A stretch of DNA of 52,676 nt, taken from the NCBI GenBank assembly GCA_023229245.1, contig JALNZU010000024.1, forward strand, positions 1-52,676, given 5' to 3'. Within the stretch, counting starts at the first letter, position 1. Each line of letters opens with the position of its first letter. Source of the DNA: Bacteroidales bacterium. GTDB taxonomy: Bacteria > Bacteroidota > Bacteroidia > Bacteroidales > F082. Under the pieces are notes generated by a model. It did no database searches, was not told where the DNA came from, and was given only the letters and a program-made list of their open reading frames with translations. The translations under genes and the position numbers were made by a program. Positions 33,622 through 42,921 of the stretch are shown here, piece after piece.

Positions 33622-35739
33622 ATGTCGGTACATTCCAAAATAGAAAATAAACTCAGGCTCACCCGAAATATCGGTATCATGGCACATATTGATGCGGGTA
33701 AGACCACCACTACTGAACGTATATTATACTATACAGGACGTAGCCATAAGTTGGGCGAAGTGCATGAAGGATCGGCAACTATGGACTGGATGGTGCAAGA
33801 GCAGGAGCGTGGAATTACCATCACATCGGCAGCTACCACAGTATTTTGGAACTATCAGAACGAACAATTTAAAATTAATATTATCGATACCCCCGGACAC
33901 GTCGACTTTACTGTTGAAGTAGAGCGCTCACTACGTGTGTTAGATGGTGCAGTAGCGCTGTTCTGCGCTGTTGGAGGGGTTGAACCACAATCAGAAACCG
34001 TATGGCACCAGGCCAATAAATATAAGGTGCCAAGGCTGTGCTTTGTCAATAAAATGGATAGAAGCGGAGCCGACTTCTTTGCCGTAGTAAAGCAAATAAA
34101 AGAACGCTTAGGCGCCAATCCCATCCCCTTGCAGATACCTATAGGTGAAGAAGAGAATTTTAGAGGCGTAGTAGACCTGATCACTAATAAAGCTTATATA
34201 TGGGATGATAGCTCAAAAGGAGTGGTGATGATGGAGACTGAGATACCAACAGAGCTGAAAGAGGTGGCAGAAGAATACCGCCTGCAACTTATAGAAAATG
34301 TAGCCGAAGAAAGCGATGTGCTGTTGGAAAAATTTATGGAAGATCCTAACTCCATCACCGAAGCTGAAATGATTGACCAGATTCGGAAAGCTACACTTGA
34401 AATGCGCATCTCACCCGTATTGTGTGGAGCCTCTTTTAAAAATAAAGGAGTACAGATGCTACTCAACGGTATCGTACAGTTTTTACCCAGCCCATTAGAT
34501 ATTGATGCCGTAATAGGGATCAATCCTAAAACTGAGAAAGAAGAAATCAGACATGCCAATACAACTGAGCCATTTTCAGCATTAGCATTTAAAATTGCTA
34601 CTGACCCCTTTGTTGGACGTATCGCATTTTTTAGAGTGTATAGCGGTGTGTTGGAGTCAGGCTCCTATATATATAATAGCACTACAGGTCGTAAAGAGCG
34701 TATTTCCCGAATTATGCAGATGTTAGCCAACAAGCAAAACCCGCTCGATCGTATTGAAGCAGGCGATATTGGTGCTGCCGTTGGCTTTAAAACTATACGC
34801 ACAGGAGATACCCTTTGCGATGAATCCAAACCCATCTTATTGGAGACTATCCTATTCCCCGAACCAGTCATCAGCATATCTATTGAGCCTAAAACACAGG
34901 CTGATATGGACAAGATGAGCTTAGCATTAGCTAAGTTGGCCGAAGAAGACCCTACTTTCAAAGTGCTGATGGATAAGGATACAGGTCAAACGGTTATTTC
35001 GGGTATGGGTGAGCTGCATCTTGAGATATTGGTCGATAGGCTGAAGCGCGAGTTTAAAGTAGAATGCAATCAAGGACGTCCGCAGGTAGCCTATAAAGAG
35101 GCACTTACGCTTACAGCTTCACACCGTGAGTTGTATAGAAAACAAACCGGAGGAAGAGGGAAGTTTGCCGATATTCAGTTTGAAATAGGACCGGCAGATG
35201 ACTCGATAACCGGTTTACAGTTTGTAGATGATGTAAAAGGTGGCAATATACCCCGTGAATACATGCCTTCAATCCAGAAAGGATTTAAAGAGGCTATGAA
35301 TAACGGTGTATTAGCCGGATACCCTATTGATAGCATGAAAGTGCGGGTGTTTGATGGATCATATCATGTGGTTGACTCCGATTCACTCTCGTTTGAAATA
35401 GCTGCTAAACTTGGGTTTAAAGATGCCGCAGCTAAAGCTAAACCTATTATTTTAGAGCCTATTATGAAAGTTGAAGTCAACACCCCAGACGATTATCTGG
35501 GCGAGATTACAGGCGATTTGAATAAAAGGCGTGCCGTATTGCGCGAGGTAGCTGCTAAAATTGGAACCCAAACGATCAAAGCTGAAGTGCCTCTGTCGGA
35601 AATGTTCGGCTATGTAACCGTGTTGCGTACACTGAGCTCAGGCAGAGCTACATCCAGCATGGAATTCAGTCATTATCAAGCTGCCCCGGAAGCTATATCC
35701 GAGGCCGTTGTAAATAAAGCAAAAGGAATTATTTATTAG
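33622..35739 (+). CDS. fusA: Translation elongation factor G
   Basis: 705 residues. A translocase GTPase: P-loop AHIDAGKTTTTERIL, switch II DTPGHVDF and NKMDR motif. Domains II to V follow with conserved GMGELHLEILVDRL and the RATSSMEFSHY C-terminal block. It lies between rpsG and rpsJ. No tuf gene follows, unlike the E. coli str operon. Confidence 0.99.
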   Translation: MSVHSKIENKLRLTRNIGIMAHIDAGKTTTTERILYYTGRSHKLGEVHEGSATMDWMVQEQERGITITSAATTVFWNYQNEQFKINIIDTPGHVDFTVEVERSLRVLDGAVALFCAVGGVEPQSETVWHQANKYKVPRLCFVNKMDRSGADFFAVVKQIKERLGANPIPLQIPIGEEENFRGVVDLITNKAYIWDDSSKGVVMMETEIPTELKEVAEEYRLQLIENVAEESDVLLEKFMEDPNSITEAEMIDQIRKATLEMRISPVLCGASFKNKGVQMLLNGIVQFLPSPLDIDAVIGINPKTEKEEIRHANTTEPFSALAFKIATDPFVGRIAFFRVYSGVLESGSYIYNSTTGRKERISRIMQMLANKQNPLDRIEAGDIGAAVGFKTIRTGDTLCDESKPILLETILFPEPVISISIEPKTQADMDKMSLALAKLAEEDPTFKVLMDKDTGQTVISGMGELHLEILVDRLKREFKVECNQGRPQVAYKEALTLTASHRELYRKQTGGRGKFADIQFEIGPADDSITGLQFVDDVKGGNIPREYMPSIQKGFKEAMNNGVLAGYPIDSMKVRVFDGSYHVVDSDSLSFEIAAKLGFKDAAAKAKPIILEPIMKVEVNTPDDYLGEITGDLNKRRAVLREVAAKIGTQTIKAEVPLSEMFGYVTVLRTLSSGRATSSMEFSHYQAAPEAISEAVVNKAKGIIY

Positions 35740-35764
35740 AAATCAATTATAATTATTCCATAAC

Positions 35765-36070
35765 GTGAGCCAAAGAATAAGAATTAAACTCAAATCGTAC
35801 GATCATAATCTGGTTGATAAATCAGCTGAAAAGATCGTTAAAACAGTTAAGGCAACGGGTGCGGTTGTAAGTGGCCCTATCCCATTGCCAGCCGATAAAA
35901 GGATTTATACTGTGTTGCGTTCAACGTTTGTACACAAAAAATCAAGAGAGCAATTCGAGTTGTCGTCCTACAGACGATTGCTTGATATATACAGCTCTAC
36001 ATCACAAACTATTGATGCACTGATGAAGTTAGAACTTCCAAGTGGAGTAGAAGTAGAAATTAAGGTCTGA
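35765..36070 (+). CDS. rpsJ: 30S ribosomal protein S10
   Basis: 101 residues starting with GTG (35765), since no ATG exists in the right place. Hallmarks are RIKLKSYDHNLVD, GPIPLPADKRIYTVLRS and the KLELPSGVEVEI end. It is the first gene of the classical S10 cluster but here is fused to the str cluster, 25 bases after fusA. Confidence 0.97.
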   Translation: MSQRIRIKLKSYDHNLVDKSAEKIVKTVKATGAVVSGPIPLPADKRIYTVLRSTFVHKKSREQFELSSYRRLLDIYSSTSQTIDALMKLELPSGVEVEIKV

Positions 36071-36106
36071 AGCAATAGCAACAGAAACAAATAAAAGATC
36101 CAAATC

Positions 36107-36736
36107 ATGTCAGGATTATTAGGAAAGAAAATTGGAATGACGAGCATTTATGATGCGGATGGCAAAAACCTTCCGGTTACCGTTATAGAAGCTGGTCCTT
36201 GTGTGGTTACCCAGATAAAGACCGTTGAGACAGATGGTTATGAAGCCGTTCAATTAGCTTATGCCGATAAAAAAGAAAAGAGAACCAGCAAAGCTATGGC
36301 TGGGCATTTCAAAAAGGCAGGAACCACACCAAAACATTTGGTAGTTGAGTTTACACGCTTCGAGAAAGATAAGAGAAAGGGGTATGGAGAAGAGGTGACA
36401 GTGGATATATTCATGGAAGGCGAATATGTTGACGTAGTAGGTATCAGCAAAGGAAAAGGCTTTCAGGGCGTAGTCAAACGGCATGGATATAGTGGAGTAG
36501 GTGAAACTTCGCATGGCCAGCATAACAGGGTTCGATCAACCGGTTCAATAGGTGCTGCCTCTACACCGGCACGCGTGTTTAGAGGGAAAAAAATGGCAGG
36601 ACAAATGGGAGCAAAACGGGTGAAAATGATTAACCTGCAAATCATAAAAATTATACCCGAAAAAAACCTCATAGTGGTTAAAGGAGCTGTTCCGGGTCCT
36701 AAAAATGGATATTTAAAAATAGAAAGATGGAGTTAG
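36107..36736 (+). CDS. rplC: 50S ribosomal protein L3
   Basis: 209 residues. It binds near the start of 23S rRNA and helps nucleate the large subunit. GLLGKKIGMT and GETSHGQHNRVRSTGSIG are hallmarks, followed by RVFRGKKMAGQMGA. Its last 10 bases overlap the start of rplD, suggesting translational coupling. Confidence 0.98.
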   Translation: MSGLLGKKIGMTSIYDADGKNLPVTVIEAGPCVVTQIKTVETDGYEAVQLAYADKKEKRTSKAMAGHFKKAGTTPKHLVVEFTRFEKDKRKGYGEEVTVDIFMEGEYVDVVGISKGKGFQGVVKRHGYSGVGETSHGQHNRVRSTGSIGAASTPARVFRGKKMAGQMGAKRVKMINLQIIKIIPEKNLIVVKGAVPGPKNGYLKIERWS

Positions 36737-37353
36737 TAGTTCATAAAATAACCGGAGAACCAACTGAAAAAAAGATACAGTTGAGTGAAGAAATATTTGG
36801 TGTCGAACCTAATGATCATGCCATTTACCTTGATGTGAAACAATACCTGGCCAATAACCGTCAGGGAACTCACAAAACAAAAGAACGAAATGAGATCAGA
36901 GGGAGCAATAGAAAAATTAAACGACAAAAAGGTACTGGAACAGCTAGAGCCGGAAGCAAGAAGTCACCTATATTTATAGGCGGTGGACGGGTATTCGGCC
37001 CACGACCAAGAGATTATAGCTTCAAGCTTAACAAAAAGGTTAAAAGATTAGCTCGCCGATCAGCCCTTTCCTATAAAGCACAAGGACAGCATATAATCGT
37101 GTTGGAAGATTTTAACTTCGAAGCCCCTAAGACTAAAAAATTTATAGAGTTTCTGAACGCATTTCAGGCAGGCAATAGTAAAAATCTGTTGGTGATGAAC
37201 GGGGTAGATAAGAATGTAGTGCTATCGGCAAGAAATATTCAAAGAGCTAAAGTAGTAACAGCTGCAACGCTCAATACCTACGATGTGATGAACGCAAACA
37301 AACTTTTCTTTGTTGAAAGTTCATTGGACACAATACAAAGCATACTTGGATAA
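36727..37353 (+). CDS. rplD: 50S ribosomal protein L4
   Basis: 208 residues. It has a long disordered loop entering the exit tunnel (GSNRKIKRQKGTGTARAG), then GGGRVFGPRPRDYSF, both hallmark segments. In E. coli L4 represses its own S10 operon; whether that occurs here is unknown. The ATG overlaps rplC. Confidence 0.98.
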   Translation: MELVVHKITGEPTEKKIQLSEEIFGVEPNDHAIYLDVKQYLANNRQGTHKTKERNEIRGSNRKIKRQKGTGTARAGSKKSPIFIGGGRVFGPRPRDYSFKLNKKVKRLARRSALSYKAQGQHIIVLEDFNFEAPKTKKFIEFLNAFQAGNSKNLLVMNGVDKNVVLSARNIQRAKVVTAATLNTYDVMNANKLFFVESSLDTIQSILG

Positions 37354-37380
37354 TGTAAACGCAAATAATCGATTAAGACA

Positions 37381-37671
37381 ATGAGTATCATAAAGAAACC
37401 GATTATCACAGAAAAGATGACAGCTATGGGTGAAGAGCTACAGCAATATGGATTTATTGTAGATAGACGAGCCAATAAGCTGAAGATTAAACAAGCCATT
37501 GAAGATTTGTATGGTGTGGAAGTCCATTCGGTCAATACGATGAATTATAGCGGAAAACGCAAATCACGCTTTACAAAAACAGGTATAGTAACAGGTAAAA
37601 CAGCTGCCTATAAAAAAGCTATTGTTACTTTGGCAGCAGGTGAAACGATTGATTTTTTCAGCAACATTTAG
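37381..37671 (+). CDS. rplW: 50S ribosomal protein L23
   Basis: 96 residues. It lies at the tunnel exit, where SRP and trigger factor dock. IIKKPIITEKMTAMGEE and NKLKIKQAIEDLYGVEV are typical. It stops 4 bases before rplB. Confidence 0.97.
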   Translation: MSIIKKPIITEKMTAMGEELQQYGFIVDRRANKLKIKQAIEDLYGVEVHSVNTMNYSGKRKSRFTKTGIVTGKTAAYKKAIVTLAAGETIDFFSNI

Positions 37672-37675
37672 ATAA

Positions 37676-38500
37676 ATGGCTATAAGAAAATTTAAACCCA
37701 CAACCCCCGGTCAGCGCTTTAAGATCTTAAGCGCTTTTGACGAAATAACTACCAGCACACCTGAAAAATCATTGCTGGCACCCGTTACTAGTAGCGGTGG
37801 ACGCAACAACAGAGGTAAAATGACCGTGAGGAATATAGGGGGAGGTCATAAAAGAAGATACAGAATTATCGACTTCAAACGCGATAAAGACGGTATTCCA
37901 GCTATAGTAAAGACTATCGAATACGATCCTAATCGTACGGCCCGGATTGCTTTGCTCTTTTATGCCGATGGTGAAAAACGGTATATAGTAGCACCCCATG
38001 GGTTGAAAGTAGGACAGGAGATAGTTTCTGGCAAGGGCGTCGCTCCGAACATAGGTAATAGCATGTTTCTTAGTGAGATACCATTTGGTACTATCATACA
38101 TAATATTGAACTGCGCCCAGGGCAAGGTGGTAAAATGGCACGTAGCGCCGGTGCATACGCACAGCTGATGTCGAGAGATGGAAAATATGCCGTATTGAAG
38201 ATGCCATCAGGCGAAACCCGAATGATCCTTCAGGCATGTAAAGCTACAGTAGGCATGGTATCCAATGCCGAACACAATCTCGAAAGATCAGGTAAGGCCG
38301 GACGATCAAGATGGTTAGGCAGACGACCAAGAGTACGTGGTGTAGCAATGAACCCAGTAGATCACCCTATGGGCGGAGGAGAAGGAAAAGCATCAGGTGG
38401 ATTGCCAAGATCAAGAAAAGGAATACCAGCAAAAGGATATAAAACAAGGAATAAGAAAAAACATTCCGAAAAATATATCATCGAAAGAAGAAAGAAATAG
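37676..38500 (+). CDS. rplB: 50S ribosomal protein L2
   Basis: 274 residues. It is needed for subunit association and peptidyl-transferase activity. GGRNNRGKMTVRNIGGGHKR and the conserved VAMNPVDHPMGGGEG block with its key His near residue 228 are present. The C-terminus is strongly basic. Confidence 0.99.
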   Translation: MAIRKFKPTTPGQRFKILSAFDEITTSTPEKSLLAPVTSSGGRNNRGKMTVRNIGGGHKRRYRIIDFKRDKDGIPAIVKTIEYDPNRTARIALLFYADGEKRYIVAPHGLKVGQEIVSGKGVAPNIGNSMFLSEIPFGTIIHNIELRPGQGGKMARSAGAYAQLMSRDGKYAVLKMPSGETRMILQACKATVGMVSNAEHNLERSGKAGRSRWLGRRPRVRGVAMNPVDHPMGGGEGKASGGLPRSRKGIPAKGYKTRNKKKHSEKYIIERRKK

Positions 38501-38528
38501 TATAACCAGGAAATAATGCACTTAAACT

Positions 38529-38807
38529 ATGAGTCGTTCACTTAAAAAAGGTCCGTATATCTATTACAAACTCGAGCAGAAAGTAATGAGAAACGTCGAG
38601 TCCAATAAAAAAACCGTGATTAAAACCTGGTCAAGAGCATCTATGATCTCACCTGATTTTGTTGGCCAGACCATAGCTGTACATAATGGAAATAAGTTTA
38701 TCCCGGTATATATTACTGAAAACATGGTAGGGCATAAATTGGGAGAATTTGCTCCAACACGGATATTTCGTGGCCATGCTGGTAAAAAAGATAAAGGTAG
38801 AAAATAA
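38529..38807 (+). CDS. rpsS: 30S ribosomal protein S19
   Basis: 92 residues. It binds 16S rRNA in the head, near S13. SRSLKKGPY at the N-terminus, IKTWSRASMI and HKLGEFAPTRIFRGHAG are standard. Neighbours rplB and rplV are in the canonical order. Confidence 0.98.
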   Translation: MSRSLKKGPYIYYKLEQKVMRNVESNKKTVIKTWSRASMISPDFVGQTIAVHNGNKFIPVYITENMVGHKLGEFAPTRIFRGHAGKKDKGRK

Positions 38808-38820
38808 AGAAAGCTAGAAA

Positions 38821-39231
38821 ATGGGAGCAAGAAAACATACTAGAGCACAAGAACGCAAAGAAGCGCGTAAAACCCAATATATGGCATCGTATCGCCGAAT
38901 ACCAACCTCACCTCGAAAAATGAGATTAGTAGCCGATATGATCCGCGGAATGAATGTGGAAACCGCATTGTTTGCATTGCAGTATTCGCATAAAGAAGCC
39001 GCAAGGCGCTTATATCAGCTCCTGCGCTCGGCCATAGCAAACTGGGAAGTGAAAAATAAAGGAGCACGTGTTGATTATAGCACCTTATATATTAAAGAAA
39101 TCTATGTCGATCCAGGCTCTACACTAAAACGTATCAAACCCGCAGCACAAGGAAGAGCAAACCGGATACGCAAACGCTCAAACCACGTAACTATGGTATT
39201 AGATACACGAAATACATCAACTGAAAATTAA
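38821..39231 (+). CDS. rplV: 50S ribosomal protein L22
   Basis: 136 residues. It lines the exit tunnel. An N-terminal extension of about 22 residues rich in Arg/Lys (ARKHTRAQERKEARKT) precedes the core (ASYRRIPTSPRKMRLVADMIRG); many Bacteroidota L22 proteins carry such an extension. The C-terminal hairpin has KRIKPAAQGRANRIRKRSNH. Confidence 0.97.
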   Translation: MGARKHTRAQERKEARKTQYMASYRRIPTSPRKMRLVADMIRGMNVETALFALQYSHKEAARRLYQLLRSAIANWEVKNKGARVDYSTLYIKEIYVDPGSTLKRIKPAAQGRANRIRKRSNHVTMVLDTRNTSTEN

Positions 39232-39267
39232 AAAAAGAAAGATCAAATTCATTAAGAGATAAATTGA

Positions 39268-39993
39268 ATGGGACAAAAAACGAATCCAATAGGACTTAGG
39301 TTAGGAATCATAAAAGGATGGGATTCCAATTGGTATGGCGGCCGTAATTTTACCGATAAATTAGTAGAAGACGATAAAATCCGTAAATACCTTAACGCAC
39401 GTCTGAGCAAAGCTGGTATATCAAAGGTCAATATCGAGCGTTCGTTGAAATTAGTAACGGTTACTATTTCAACAGCACGCCCTGGAATGATCATCGGTAA
39501 GGCCGGTCAGGAGGTGGATAAACTAAAGGAAGAGCTGAAAAAGCTTACCGGAAAAGAAGTCCAGATCAATATCAACGAAATCAAGCGGCCCGAGTTGGAT
39601 GCCTATATCGTAGCTTCTACTATTGCCAAACAGATTGAAGGCCGTATTTCTTTCCGCAGGGCCATTAAAACAGCTATCTCATCCAGCATGCGTATTGGAG
39701 CAGAAGGAATCAAAGTTATGATTTCAGGTAGGGTAGGAGGCGCTGAAATGGCACGAAGAGAAACCTATAAAGAAGGACGCATCCCATTGCACACCCTGCG
39801 CGCCGATATCGATTATGCATTAGTTGAAGCTCATACAACCTATGGACGTATTGGAATCAAAGTATGGATTTGTAAAGGTGAGATATACGGAAAACCCGAA
39901 CTAGTACCCACCACAGTAGGCGGTGCAGCAAAGAAAAGCGCAGGCCCGGCCAGATACGGTGGCTCACCGCGTCAGAGAGGAAGAAATAAATAA
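39268..39993 (+). CDS. rpsC: 30S ribosomal protein S3
   Basis: 241 residues with a KH domain (ARPGMIIGKAGQEVDKLKEEL) that contacts mRNA at the entry tunnel. MGQKTNPIGLRLGI start and GRVGGAEMARRE block match. The C-terminal tail is basic and slightly extended. Confidence 0.98.
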   Translation: MGQKTNPIGLRLGIIKGWDSNWYGGRNFTDKLVEDDKIRKYLNARLSKAGISKVNIERSLKLVTVTISTARPGMIIGKAGQEVDKLKEELKKLTGKEVQININEIKRPELDAYIVASTIAKQIEGRISFRRAIKTAISSSMRIGAEGIKVMISGRVGGAEMARRETYKEGRIPLHTLRADIDYALVEAHTTYGRIGIKVWICKGEIYGKPELVPTTVGGAAKKSAGPARYGGSPRQRGRNK

Positions 39994-40024
39994 AAATATT
40001 TTATATACATAATATTGAGTAACA

Positions 40025-40444
40025 ATGTTACAGCCAAAAAAGACAAAGTTCAGAAGACACCAAAAAGGAAGGATGAAAGGCTTTTCGCAACGCGGACATC
40101 AGCTTGCCTTTGGCGATTTTGGAATAAAATCATTGGAGAATGCATGGCTTACCGGACGACAAATTGAAGCAGCCCGACAAGCCGTTACACGTTATATGAA
40201 ACGCGAAGGACAAATTTGGATACGAGTATTCCCCGATAAGCCCGTTACCAAAAAACCTGCCGAAGTACGAATGGGTAAAGGGAAAGGTGCACCAGAATAC
40301 TTTGTAGCACCCATAACACCCGGACGCATCATATTCGAAGCAAAAGGAGTACCACTAGAAATTGCACGCGAAGCACTCCGACTGGCTGCACAAAAATTAC
40401 CCGTTGTTACAAAATTTGTTGTCAGAAGGGATTATACAGAATAA
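40025..40444 (+). CDS. rplP: 50S ribosomal protein L16
   Basis: 139 residues. It binds in the A-site region of the large subunit. KFRRHQKGRMKG, WIRVFPDKPVTKKPAEVRMG and GKGKGAPEYFVAPI are family hallmarks. It is followed after a short gap by rpmC. Confidence 0.98.
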   Translation: MLQPKKTKFRRHQKGRMKGFSQRGHQLAFGDFGIKSLENAWLTGRQIEAARQAVTRYMKREGQIWIRVFPDKPVTKKPAEVRMGKGKGAPEYFVAPITPGRIIFEAKGVPLEIAREALRLAAQKLPVVTKFVVRRDYTE

Positions 40445-40457
40445 AAATAAGACGGCT

Positions 40458-40667
40458 ATGAAACAAGAAGTTATAAAAGAGCTAAGTACCGCTGATCTCC
40501 ATGAACATTTGGACGAGCACCGCAAACAACTGCTGAAAATGAAACTCAACCATGCAGTATCACCCCTTGAAAATCCGAACAAGATAAAAGCATTTCGCCG
40601 GACAATAGCCAGGCTTATGACAGAAATCAGGAAAAGACAAATAGAAACGGGTGCAACGAATAAATAA
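40458..40667 (+). CDS. rpmC: 50S ribosomal protein L29
   Basis: 69 residues from the ATG at 40458 (MKQEVIKELS). A longer frame reading back into rplP exists from 40362, but its extra residues are unlike L29 and are an out-of-frame overlap. The coiled two-helix core and NPNKIKAFRRTIARLMTEIRK block match. It binds next to L23 near the tunnel exit. Confidence 0.95.
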   Translation: MKQEVIKELSTADLHEHLDEHRKQLLKMKLNHAVSPLENPNKIKAFRRTIARLMTEIRKRQIETGATNK

Positions 40668-40679
40668 TACAGAGCAGTA

Positions 40680-40940
40680 ATGGAAACAGCAAGAAAATTA
40701 CGCAAAGAAAGAATAGGACTTGTCATCAGTAATAAGATGGAGAAATCCATAACAGTTGAGATAGAACGCAGGGTGAAACATCCGATTTACGGGAAATACG
40801 TAAAAAAAAGAACCCGCCTGATGGCTCACGACGAAAAAAACGAATGCAATATAGGCGATACAGTTCGTATAGCCGAAACGCGTCCGTTAAGTAGACATAA
40901 ATGTTGGAGATTGGTAGAAATAATCGAAAAGGCTAAGTAA
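40680..40940 (+). CDS. rpsQ: 30S ribosomal protein S17
   Basis: 86 residues. Binds 16S rRNA of the 5' domain. RKLRKERIGLVISNKMEKSITVEI and YGKYVKKRTRLMAHDE are typical, as is the final PLSRHKCWRLVEIIEKAK. It ends one base before the rplN start codon. Confidence 0.97.
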   Translation: METARKLRKERIGLVISNKMEKSITVEIERRVKHPIYGKYVKKRTRLMAHDEKNECNIGDTVRIAETRPLSRHKCWRLVEIIEKAK

Positions 40941-40941
40941 G

Positions 40942-41310
40942 ATGATACAACAAGAATCCAGATGTGCAGTAGCTGATAATAGCGGCGCAAAAGAAGTGCT
41001 CTGTATCCGGGTGCTCGGCGGATCGGGTAAACGATATGCCCGAATAGGCGATAAAATTGTCGTAACAGTAAAAAGCGCTATACCCGGTGGTGCAATAAAA
41101 AAAGGAGCAGTACTGAAAGCGGTAGTTGTTCGAACAAAAAAAGAAACCCGCCGAAACGATGGATCATACATACGATTCGACGATAATGCCGTAGTATTGC
41201 TCAACGCTGCAGGAGAAATGATGGGAACACGTATCTTTGGACCGGTTGCCAGAGAACTGAGAGAAAAACAGTTTATGAAAATTGTATCACTAGCTCCCGA
41301 AGTACTATAA
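40942..41310 (+). CDS. rplN: 50S ribosomal protein L14
   Basis: 122 residues. MIQQESRCAVADNSGAKEVLCI and GGSGKRYARIGDKIVVTVK, plus the GTRIFGPVARELREKQFMKIVSLAPEVL C-terminus, are exact family hallmarks. It also binds the silencing factor RsfS in other bacteria. The usual length is kept. Confidence 0.99.
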   Translation: MIQQESRCAVADNSGAKEVLCIRVLGGSGKRYARIGDKIVVTVKSAIPGGAIKKGAVLKAVVVRTKKETRRNDGSYIRFDDNAVVLLNAAGEMMGTRIFGPVARELREKQFMKIVSLAPEVL

Positions 41311-41329
41311 TATTAACTCTAAGGAAATC

Positions 41330-41650
41330 ATGGGAAAATTACACATAAAAAAAGGTGATACCGTTGTAGTGATAGCCGGTGAAGATAAAGGCCATCAAGG
41401 AAAAGTATTGTTGGTAGATATAAAAAAACAGACCGCCATCGTAGAAGGCGGAAATCTGGTATCCAAACATACACGTCCCAGCACCGATAATCCAAAGGGA
41501 GGTATCATAAAAAAAGAAGCACCTATCCATGTGTCAAACCTAATGCTGCTTGACAGCAAAGGAAAAGCATCCAGGATAGGACGTAAGAAAGATGAAAAAA
41601 CTGGTAAAACAGTTCGTTATTCAAAAAAATCAGGGGAGGTTATTAAGTAA
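41330..41650 (+). CDS. rplX: 50S ribosomal protein L24
   Basis: 106 residues. An assembly initiator with a KOW motif (HIKKGDTVVVIAGEDKGHQGKV). KHTRPSTDNPKGGI and PIHVSNLMLLD follow. The stop codon overlaps the rplE start (TAATG), so the two are translationally coupled. Confidence 0.97.
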   Translation: MGKLHIKKGDTVVVIAGEDKGHQGKVLLVDIKKQTAIVEGGNLVSKHTRPSTDNPKGGIIKKEAPIHVSNLMLLDSKGKASRIGRKKDEKTGKTVRYSKKSGEVIK

Positions 41651-42210
41651 TGAGTTATCAGCCCAGACTAAAAGTACAGTACAAGAGCGAAATCGTGCCT
41701 GCATTAACCAAGCAGTTTAATTATCACACTGTCATGCAGGTTCCACGCTTAGTGAAAATATCGCTCAATCAGGGTATAGGTGCAGCACTTACCGATAAAA
41801 AACTGATCGAATACGGCTTAGAAGAAATGACAGCTATCACAGGTCAAAGAGCAGTACCTACTATCTCAAAACGAGATGTGTCGAATTTTAAACTTCGACG
41901 GGGTAATCCAATAGGTGTTCGGGTAACCCTACGTGGAAACAAAATGTATGAATTTCTTGAACGATTAGTAGCCGTTGCCCTGCCACGCGTACGCGACTTC
42001 AGAGGCATAAACGATAAAGGCTTCGACGGAAGAGGAAACTACAGCTTTGGAATATCAGAACAAATCATATTCCCCGAAATAGATATTGATAAGGTAAATA
42101 AAATAAACGGAATGGACATCACATTTGTGACTACAGCAAAAACTGATGCAGAAGCCATGGCACTGTTAAAAGAGTTTGGCCTCCCATTCAAAAATCAAAA
42201 AAAAGAATAG
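41650..42210 (+). CDS. rplE: 50S ribosomal protein L5
   Basis: 186 residues. It binds 5S rRNA and the P-site tRNA. VKISLNQGIGAALTDKKLI, TGQRAVPTISKRDVSNFKLR and the GRGNYSFGISEQIIFPEI segment are hallmarks. The start codon overlaps the end of rplX by one base. Confidence 0.98.
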   Translation: MSYQPRLKVQYKSEIVPALTKQFNYHTVMQVPRLVKISLNQGIGAALTDKKLIEYGLEEMTAITGQRAVPTISKRDVSNFKLRRGNPIGVRVTLRGNKMYEFLERLVAVALPRVRDFRGINDKGFDGRGNYSFGISEQIIFPEIDIDKVNKINGMDITFVTTAKTDAEAMALLKEFGLPFKNQKKE

Positions 42211-42213
42211 AGC

Positions 42214-42483
42214 ATGGCAAAAGAGTCAATAAAAGCGCGCGAGCGTAAAAGACGTAAAATGGTAGAAAAATATGCCGCCAAACGTGCTGCTCTGAAAGAA
42301 GCCGGCGATTACGAAGGGTTGCAAAGATTGCCCCGTAATGCATCACCCGTACGCTTACACAACAGATGTCAGCTTACGGGAAGACCTAAAGGCTATATGA
42401 GACAGTTTGGCGTCTCGAGAATAAATTTCCGGGAAATGGCACTCAAAGGATTAATACCGGGTGTCAAAAAGGCTAGTTGGTAA
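42214..42483 (+). CDS. rpsN: 30S ribosomal protein S14, zinc-free form
   Basis: 89 residues. Long form without the CxxC..CxxC zinc ribbon (only one Cys, in NRCQLTGRPKG). AKESIKARERKRRKMVEKYA and the MRQFGVSRINFREMA region match the C- type. It lies 3 bases after rplE. Confidence 0.97.
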   Translation: MAKESIKARERKRRKMVEKYAAKRAALKEAGDYEGLQRLPRNASPVRLHNRCQLTGRPKGYMRQFGVSRINFREMALKGLIPGVKKASW

Positions 42484-42504
42484 TAAAAATTAGAGCAAGA
42501 TACA

Positions 42505-42903
42505 ATGAATACGGATCCTATAGCAGATTATCTAACCCGTTTGAGAAACGGTGTAATGGCTAAACACAGAGTGGTGGAAATACCATCATCAAGCCTGAAA
42601 AAAGCTATTACTAAAATCCTTTTCGAAAAAGGATATATCTTGAATTATAAGTTTGAAGATAATGAAGTTCAAGGGACTATCAAAATAGCCTTGAAATACC
42701 ATCCAGTAACCAAAATGCCTGCTATTACACGCCTTGAACGCGTATCAAAACCAGGCCTTAGAAAATATGTGAGCGCCGAAAAACTGCCGCGAGTACTCAA
42801 CGGATTAGGTATTGCCATCCTTTCTACTTCAAGCGGTGTGATGACCGACAAAGAAGCAAGAAGGCTTCATATAGGCGGAGAAGTGATATGTTATGTCAGT
42901 TAA
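42505..42903 (+). CDS. rpsH: 30S ribosomal protein S8
   Basis: 132 residues. It binds the central domain of 16S rRNA and, in E. coli, represses the spc operon. TDPIADYLTRLRNGVMAKHR, the ITRLERVSKPGLRKYV loop and IAILSTSSGVMTDKEAR are hallmarks. It is conserved in length. Confidence 0.98.
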   Translation: MNTDPIADYLTRLRNGVMAKHRVVEIPSSSLKKAITKILFEKGYILNYKFEDNEVQGTIKIALKYHPVTKMPAITRLERVSKPGLRKYVSAEKLPRVLNGLGIAILSTSSGVMTDKEARRLHIGGEVICYVS

Positions 42904-42921
42904 TCGTAGGAGAATAAATCA

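Noticed and set aside
40362..40457. Upstream extension of the L29 frame
   Set aside because: It is out-of-frame sequence of rplP; L29 homologues begin at the internal ATG (40458).
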